In this document: in pieces, positions 6,322-10,069 of the stretch | Layout of the letters: each line of letters begins with the position of its first letter | Numbering within the stretch: the first letter of the stretch is position 1 | Assembly (NCBI GenBank): GCA_016194625.1 | Contig: JACQBB010000025.1 | Span: 1-10,069, forward strand | Source: Elusimicrobiota bacterium | Lineage (GTDB): Bacteria; Elusimicrobiota; Elusimicrobia; UBA1565; UBA9628 | Length of the DNA stretch: 10,069 nucleotides | Direction of reading: 5' to 3' | The notes under the pieces: model-generated | What the model was told of the DNA's origin: nothing | The model's input: only the letters and a program-made list of their open reading frames with translations | Databases searched by the model: none | Position numbers and translations under genes: made by a program

Positions 6322-7387
6322 GCGGGGCTTGCGCGGCGGGGAGCGCCAGCTCCTGTACCTCGCGGCGGCCCTGCGCGCCCGCGGCCGCCGCAACGTCGTC
6401 TATTGCCGCCCCGGCGAGGAGCTGGAGGCCGAGGCGAAGCGCCAGGGCTTCGAAGTCCGTCCGCTGTCGTTGTTCGGCCTGCTGAAGGACGCCAGACGCG
6501 AAGGCGCGGTCGTCCACGCTCATACCGGTAGGACGGCGGGCTTTGCAGTGTGGGCCAAGATCGCCGGAGTGCCTTTCGTCGCTCACCGCCGCGTGGATTT
6601 CGCCGTTGGTTTCGTCGCGTCCCGCTGGAAATACGGTCTGGCCGGAAAAGTCGTCGCCGTGTCCAAGGCCATCGCCGACATCCTCAAGGCTTCCGGCCTG
6701 CCGGAGACGATGACCGCGGTCATCCCCGACGGCCTTCCGGTCACGGCGGAGGAGTGCGCCTGGGCGCAGACGGACTCGACGAAGTATCGACCAGCGAACC
6801 CCGCCGAGAAGACGGAGTATCGCCGCCTCTTGGCGGACGAGTTCGGCCTCGACCCGAAGGCGTTCTATATCGGCAACCTCGCCGCCCTCGTCCCCCACAA
6901 GGACCACGACACCTTGCTCGCCGCCGCCGTCATCGTCCTGCTGAAGCGGCCTCAGGCCCGGTTCCTCATCGCCGGCCGCGGCCCGGAGGAGGTGCGCCTG
7001 CTCGCCTCCATCAAGCGCATGGGTCTGCTCGGCAAGGTCGTCCTACTCGGCCACCGGCCGGACCCGCTGCCGGTCCTCAAATCCCTCGACGCCTACGTCC
7101 AGTCCTCGTGGGGCGAGGGCATGGGCTCGGTGCTGATCGAGGCCGCCGCCTGCGGCGTGCCGATCGCCGCGACGAGCGCCGGCGGCATCCCCGAGGTCGT
7201 GGAGAGCGGCGTCACCGGCCAGCTCGTGCGCCCGCGCGACCCCGAGGCGCTGGCCGGCGCCCTCATCGAGCTGATCGACGACCGCGCGCGCGCCGAGCGC
7301 CTGGCCGCCGAGGGCCTGAAGCGCCTGCCGCGCTTCGGCCTGACGCGCATGGCCGCCGACATGGAGAGGATCTATGACGCGCTCTGA
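6287..7387 (+). CDS. GT4 family glycosyltransferase (second of two)
   Basis: A 366-aa GT4 enzyme. The N-terminus has LYHLDGERGLRGGERQLLYLAAAL (6-29), a typical GT4 opening with the GGERQ loop, which fixes the ATG at 6287 even though it overlaps the upstream gene by 35 nt. VHAHTGRTAGFAVWAKIAGVPFVAHRR (76-102) and KVVAVSKAIADIL (121-133) follow. The C-terminal domain shows YIGNLAALVPHKDHDTLLAA (194-213), FLIAGRGPEEVRLL (226-239), SSWGEGMGSVLIEAAACGVP (273-292) with the E-x7-E pair Glu277/Glu285, and GGIPEVVESGVTGQLVRP (299-316). Between the two domains (about 152-190) is a polar stretch with Gln, Asp, Tyr and Lys that looks longer than the usual linker. The DNA from about 6540 to 6850 is somewhat less GC-rich (about 63% in two lines counted, 6601-6660 and 6781-6840) than its surroundings. 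It probably transfers a sugar in core or glycan assembly; donor unknown. Confidence 0.9.
   Translation: MRRSTLYHLDGERGLRGGERQLLYLAAALRARGRRNVVYCRPGEELEAEAKRQGFEVRPLSLFGLLKDARREGAVVHAHTGRTAGFAVWAKIAGVPFVAHRRVDFAVGFVASRWKYGLAGKVVAVSKAIADILKASGLPETMTAVIPDGLPVTAEECAWAQTDSTKYRPANPAEKTEYRRLLADEFGLDPKAFYIGNLAALVPHKDHDTLLAAAVIVLLKRPQARFLIAGRGPEEVRLLASIKRMGLLGKVVLLGHRPDPLPVLKSLDAYVQSSWGEGMGSVLIEAAACGVPIAATSAGGIPEVVESGVTGQLVRPRDPEALAGALIELIDDRARAERLAAEGLKRLPRFGLTRMAADMERIYDAL
7363..7369 (+). promoter_or_regulatory. Shine-Dalgarno deciding the GT2 start at ATG 7374
   Basis: GGAGAGG ends four bases before ATG 7374, a good ribosome binding site inside the end of the upstream gene. The in-frame GTG at 7419 would also give a normal GT2 N-terminus but has palindrome sequence in front of it and no comparable purine-rich site. 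This favours the ATG, which means the palindrome is translated. Confidence 0.6.
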
Positions 7388-8183
7388 CTTATCCACCGGA
7401 AAATCGCGCGATTTTTCTGTGGATAAACCGTCGCTCAGCGCCATACTCATCGCCAAGGACGAGGAGCGCGACCTCCCCGGCTGCCTGGAGTCGCTCAAAG
7501 GTCTGGTCACCGAGACCGTCGTCGTCGTGTCCGACGACACGACCGACCGCACCGCCGCGCTGGCCGAAGCCGCGGGCGCGAAGGTCCTGCGCCGGAAGTT
7601 CGACGACTACGCGCGCCAGCGCCAGGCCAGCCTCGACGCCGCGAGCGGCGAGTGGTGCCTGTGGATCGACCCGGACGAGCGGATGACGCCGTCCTTGGCC
7701 GCCGAGATCCGCTCGGCCCTGTCGGGCTCTCCGGTCCCGTCGGCGTTCGACATCCCCTTCGAGGTGCGCTTCCTCGGCCGCACTCTCCGCTGGGGAGGAT
7801 TGGGTTCGGAGTCGCACATCCGTCTGTTCCGTCGCTCCAAGTGCCGTTTCGTCGGCGGCGCCCTGCATGAAGGCCTGGAGATCGACGGCCCCGTCGGCGC
7901 GCTGGCCGGCAGGATCACCCACGAGCCCTACCGCGACATCCCCGACTACCTCTCCAAGCTCGACCGCTACACCACGCTCGCGGCCGAGAAGCGCTACGAC
8001 GCCGGCGCCCGCTTCCGGCCGTGGCGGCACCTGATCCTGCCCTGGGAGTTCTTCGCGCGGGCGGTGCTGAAGCTGGGCGTCCTCGACGGGTATCCGGGCC
8101 TGGTGTGGGCCGGACTGGCCGCCTTCCACAGCTGGCTGAAATATGCCAAATTGAGGCAGATGGAGAGAGAGCGACCCTCATGA
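7374..8183 (+). CDS. GT2 glycosyltransferase, WaaE/KdtX-like LPS core enzyme
   Basis: A 269-aa GT-A, inverting-type family GT2 protein resembling WaaE/KdtX core glycosyltransferases. Seen: SLSAILIAKDEERDLPGCLESL (20-41), the usual GT2 opening; VVVVSDDTTDRTAALAE (49-65), matching the nucleotide-binding strand that more often reads DSGSTDGT; ARQRQASLDAASGEWCLWIDPDER (80-103) with the DxD-type metal site Asp99/Asp101; FLGRTLRWGGLGSESHIRLFRR (133-154); GGALHEGLEIDGPVGAL (161-177); ITHEPYRDIPDYLSKLDRYT (181-200), highly typical of this subfamily. A hydrophobic, aromatic C-terminal segment (about 222-258) may bind the membrane. Residues 6-18 are encoded by a 38-bp palindrome and include TTA and TTT codons that are rare in this operon. 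Without this segment, a start at GTG 7419 would give MDKPSLSAILIAKDEE. It overlaps the upstream stop by 14 nt and ends in an ATGA junction. A glucosyl- or related transfer to inner-core sugar is an inference from family. Confidence 0.88.
   Translation: MTRSDLSTGKSRDFSVDKPSLSAILIAKDEERDLPGCLESLKGLVTETVVVVSDDTTDRTAALAEAAGAKVLRRKFDDYARQRQASLDAASGEWCLWIDPDERMTPSLAAEIRSALSGSPVPSAFDIPFEVRFLGRTLRWGGLGSESHIRLFRRSKCRFVGGALHEGLEIDGPVGALAGRITHEPYRDIPDYLSKLDRYTTLAAEKRYDAGARFRPWRHLILPWEFFARAVLKLGVLDGYPGLVWAGLAAFHSWLKYAKLRQMERERPS
7389..7426. repeat. 38-bp near-perfect palindrome with DnaA-box-like ends
   Basis: Arms begin TTATCCAC (7389-7396) and end GTGGATAA (7419-7426). The core AAATCGCGCGATTT is itself a perfect palindrome. 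Pairing outside-in, 17 of 19 positions match, the exceptions being C7397/T7418 and G7399/T7416. TGTGGATAA (7418-7426) is the exact complement of the DnaA-box consensus TTATCCACA; the left end TTATCCACC matches eight of nine. GC content is 16 of 38 bases, far below the surroundings. It starts two bases after the upstream TGA and encodes residues 6-18 of the GT2 protein. No U-tract follows. It may be a mobile or repeated palindromic element, or a protein-binding site. Confidence 0.85.
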
Positions 8184-8995
8184 TCGCCGCCCTCGCCGCC
8201 GTCGGGGCCGCGGCCGCCGCGGGCGCCAGCGCGCGCTGGAACTGGTGGCGCCCCGCCGTGACCGGCGGGATGCCCGCGCTGATGTACCACAAGATCGGCG
8301 AGGCCCCCGCCGGGTCGGAACTGAAGAAGCTGTGGGTCGCCCCGGACGACTTCCGCGCCCAGCTCGCCTACCTGGCCGAGAACGGCTATACCTCCGTCAC
8401 CTTCTCCGATTGGCGCGACGCCGAGAAAGGCGTGAAGCCCCTGCCCGAGAAGCCGGTCCTGATCACCTTCGACGACGGCTACCGCAACAACTACGACGCC
8501 GCCTTCCCCCTCCTGCGCGAGGCCGGCATGAAGGCCTGCGTGTTCCTGGTCTACGAGACCATGGACGGCCACAACGCCTGGCACGACCCGTCCACGGAGC
8601 CGTGGCTGAAGATGCTCTCCTGGAAGCAGATCGACGAGATGCAGGCCTCGGGCGTCTTCGAGTTCGGCTCGCACACGATGCGCCACCGCGACCTGCGCAA
8701 GCTTTCGGTCGAGGAAGCGTCTTGGGAAGCCGCGGAGAGCAAGAAGCGCCTCGAGGACAAGCTCGGCCGCGAGTGCATCGGCTTCGCCTACCCGTACGGC
8801 TCCGGCGCCTACGACCCCGCGGTGCGCGCGGCCGTGCGCGCGGCCGGCTACCGCTACGACTTCGGGATCAAGCAGGGGATCTCCCCGGCGGCCTGGGACC
8901 CCGAGAGCGGTCCGCTCAAGCGCCTGCTCGTGCGCGGCGACGACACGATGTACGACTTCCACCTGAACATGACGCGCGGCAAGGCGCGCTTCTGA
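8180..8995 (+). CDS. Polysaccharide deacetylase (CE4/NodB-like), membrane anchored
   Basis: A 271-aa carbohydrate esterase family 4 protein that removes N-acetyl (or O-acetyl) groups from a glycan in a metal-dependent reaction. Residues 2-18 are an Ala-rich hydrophobic segment followed by RWNWWR, consistent with an N-terminal anchor or uncleaved signal. The NodB-like domain shows PALMYHKIGE (32-41), VLITFDDGYRNNYDAAFPLL (93-112) with the paired Asp98/Asp99, EFGSHTMRHRDL (161-172) with the HxxxH metal pair His165/His169, and GFAYPYGSGAYD (201-212). The length fits a single-domain deacetylase of the PgaB-N/YadE type. ATG 8180 overlaps the GT2 stop (ATGA), with GAGAGAG upstream at about 8163-8169. 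Its place among LPS glycosyltransferases suggests it deacetylates an amino sugar of the core or a related surface glycan, perhaps on the periplasmic side. The substrate is not shown by the sequence. Confidence 0.9.
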   Translation: MIAALAAVGAAAAAGASARWNWWRPAVTGGMPALMYHKIGEAPAGSELKKLWVAPDDFRAQLAYLAENGYTSVTFSDWRDAEKGVKPLPEKPVLITFDDGYRNNYDAAFPLLREAGMKACVFLVYETMDGHNAWHDPSTEPWLKMLSWKQIDEMQASGVFEFGSHTMRHRDLRKLSVEEASWEAAESKKRLEDKLGRECIGFAYPYGSGAYDPAVRAAVRAAGYRYDFGIKQGISPAAWDPESGPLKRLLVRGDDTMYDFHLNMTRGKARF

Positions 8996-9993
8996 TGCCT
9001 CCCGAAGCCCCCCGGTCGATCCTCGTCGTGCAACTGCGGCGCCTGGGCGACGTGATCCTGACCACTCCCGCGCTCGCCGCGCTCAAGAAGAAGTACCCGG
9101 CCGCCAAGCTCGACTTCCTGGTCGAGAAGCCGGGCGCCGAGGCGGTCGCCGGCAACCCCGACATCGACGAGGTCCTGGTGTACGACGCCGCGGGAGCGCT
9201 CGACGCCGTGCGCTGGGCGCTGAAGGTGCGCGCGCGCCGCTACGACTGGGTGATCGACTTCCTGGCCAACCCGCGCACCGCGTTGCTGACCGCGCTGTCG
9301 GGCGCGAAGGTGAAGGCCGGCCCCGCGCACGTGCGCCGCGCCTGGGCGTACGACCACAAGATGGTCCAGTCGCCGAAGGCCGTCTACGCCGCGCTCGAGA
9401 AGGTGCGCTGGCTCAAGGACCTGGGCGTGGCGCCCGAGGACGCGCCGGCGCTGCCGCGCCTGTACGTCGCCGAGCGGCCGGCGCGCGTCGAGAACGTCGT
9501 CGGCCTGGTCCCCCCGTCGCGCCAGGTCACGCGCCGCTGGCCCGCGGAGTCGTTCGCGCGCCTGGGCCGCCTGCTGCGCGACAGGCACGGCTGCCGCCTC
9601 AAGGTGTTCTGGGGCCCCGGCGAGAAGGCCCTCGCCGAAGAGGTCGCGCGCGGCATCGGCGACGGCGCGACCGTCATCCCGGAGACGCGCACCATCGCCG
9701 AGCTCGGCCGCGAGCTGGCCGGGTGCCGCGTGGTCGTGACCAACTGCAACGGCCCCAAGCACGTCGCGCTCGCGCTCGGCGTGCCCACCGTGACCATCCA
9801 CGGCTCGTCGGACCCGGCGTCGTGGACGCCGGAGCACCCGGACCACCTCTTCGTGCGCCTGGAGGAGCTGTCCTGCATCGGGTGCCGCTCCAACGAGTGC
9901 CCGTACAAGCTCGAGTGCATGACCCAGCTCCCGCCGGAGCGCGTGCTCCCGGCGGTCGAGCGGCTGCTGCTGCGCGCGGAGGCCCGCGCGTGA
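8995..9993 (+). CDS. GT9 heptosyltransferase-family glycosyltransferase (canonical architecture)
   Basis: A 332-aa protein of normal GT9 length with one N-terminal and one C-terminal Rossmann domain. N-terminal: SILVVQLRRLGDVILTTPAL (8-27) with the conserved Asp19, NPDIDEVLVYD (54-64), WVIDFLANPRTALLTALSGAKVKAG (85-109). C-terminal: VGLVPPSRQVTRRWPAESFARL (169-190), VFWGPGE (204-210), VTNCNGPKHVALALGVPTVTIHGSSDPASW (248-277) and a Cys cluster at 294, 297, 302 and 308. The NGPKH form of the donor motif is common in one GT9 subgroup, usually preceded by Asp or Asn; here Cys251 fills that place. The ATG shares one base with the upstream TGA (TGATG). It is likely a cytoplasmic heptosyl- or related transferase of the core; the sugar is inferred from family. 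It is clearly distinct in sequence from both N domains of the GT9 at 3755-5266. Confidence 0.9.
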   Translation: MPPEAPRSILVVQLRRLGDVILTTPALAALKKKYPAAKLDFLVEKPGAEAVAGNPDIDEVLVYDAAGALDAVRWALKVRARRYDWVIDFLANPRTALLTALSGAKVKAGPAHVRRAWAYDHKMVQSPKAVYAALEKVRWLKDLGVAPEDAPALPRLYVAERPARVENVVGLVPPSRQVTRRWPAESFARLGRLLRDRHGCRLKVFWGPGEKALAEEVARGIGDGATVIPETRTIAELGRELAGCRVVVTNCNGPKHVALALGVPTVTIHGSSDPASWTPEHPDHLFVRLEELSCIGCRSNECPYKLECMTQLPPERVLPAVERLLLRAEARA

Positions 9994-10069
9994 CCAGCTG
10001 GACCAAGCGCCGCGCGCGCCTCAAGGAGCACCTGCCCGGGAAGTCCCTGCTCGGCGCCGCGTCGGTGGC
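9990..10069 (+). CDS. N-terminus of an unidentified gene (3' truncated)
   Basis: GTG at 9990 overlaps the TGA of the GT9 gene in the same GTGA pattern used elsewhere in this operon and opens a frame that stays open to the window edge (26 full codons, beginning MTSWTKRRARLKEHLPGK). The start is strongly basic and then becomes hydrophobic (SLLGAASVA), as would fit a cytoplasmic basic patch before a membrane segment. I do not recognise the family; an envelope or LPS-related membrane protein is a guess from context only. Confidence 0.55.
   Translation, partial: MTSWTKRRARLKEHLPGKSLLGAASV

Noticed and set aside
6091..7225. Similar DNA words (GGCGTCACCGGCC) in the two GT4 genes as a repeat
   Set aside because: They encode the conserved GVTG loop of GT4 donor domains and are explained by homology plus shared codon bias.
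7389..7426. Palindrome as an intrinsic terminator of the upstream GT4 gene
   Set aside because: The hairpin is not followed by a U-tract, and the next gene's start with a good ribosome binding site lies upstream of it.
7389..7426. DnaA-box pair as a replication origin
   Set aside because: Only two boxes occur, inside an operon, with no AT-rich unwinding region and no dnaA, dnaN or other origin-associated gene nearby.

Overview
The window is a densely packed, single-strand stretch of very high-GC bacterial DNA (strong G/C preference at third codon positions). It carries eleven plus-strand reading frames, two of them cut by the window edges. Kdo transferase (waaA/kdtA), a DUF374 acyltransferase, two GT9 heptosyltransferase-family proteins and a WaaE-like GT2 enzyme indicate a diderm bacterium that makes Kdo-containing lipopolysaccharide or lipooligosaccharide. 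The TMTC-like membrane protein with TPRs and the many GTG/TTG starts are compatible with a high-GC lineage such as Elusimicrobiota, Myxococcota/deltaproteobacteria or a similar group. The sequence alone does not settle the phylum.

Layout: a protein tail (2-136); DUF374 acyltransferase (136-765); Kdo transferase (762-2051); TMTC/DUF1736-like polytopic protein with C-terminal TPRs (2048-3742); an unusual 503-aa GT9 protein with two N-terminal domains and one C-terminal domain (3755-5266); two GT4 glycosyltransferases (5263-6321 and 6287-7387); a WaaE/KdtX-like GT2 (7374-8183); a membrane-anchored polysaccharide deacetylase (8180-8995); a second, canonical GT9 (8995-9993); and the first 26 codons of another gene (from 9990). 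All junctions but one overlap by 1-35 nt, so this looks like one translationally coupled operon. The exception is the 12-nt gap at 3743-3754, which holds a small hairpin around a TTG start and an eight-codon ATGA-coupled mini-ORF. No promoter, terminator, RNA gene, CRISPR array or insertion sequence was found, and no stretch over 300 bases lacks a gene.

Working model (inference): the acyltransferase and Kdo transferase act on lipid A at the inner face of the cytoplasmic membrane. The GT9, GT4 and GT2 enzymes then extend an inner and outer core. The deacetylase may unmask an amino sugar, and the TMTC-like protein may transfer a sugar from a polyprenyl-phosphate donor on the periplasmic side.

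The most unusual items are (1) the N-N-C domain architecture of the first GT9, (2) a 38-bp near-perfect, relatively AT-rich palindrome with DnaA-box-like ends translated inside the 5' end of the GT2 gene, and (3) the hairpin/mini-ORF arrangement at the start of the N-N-C GT9 gene.
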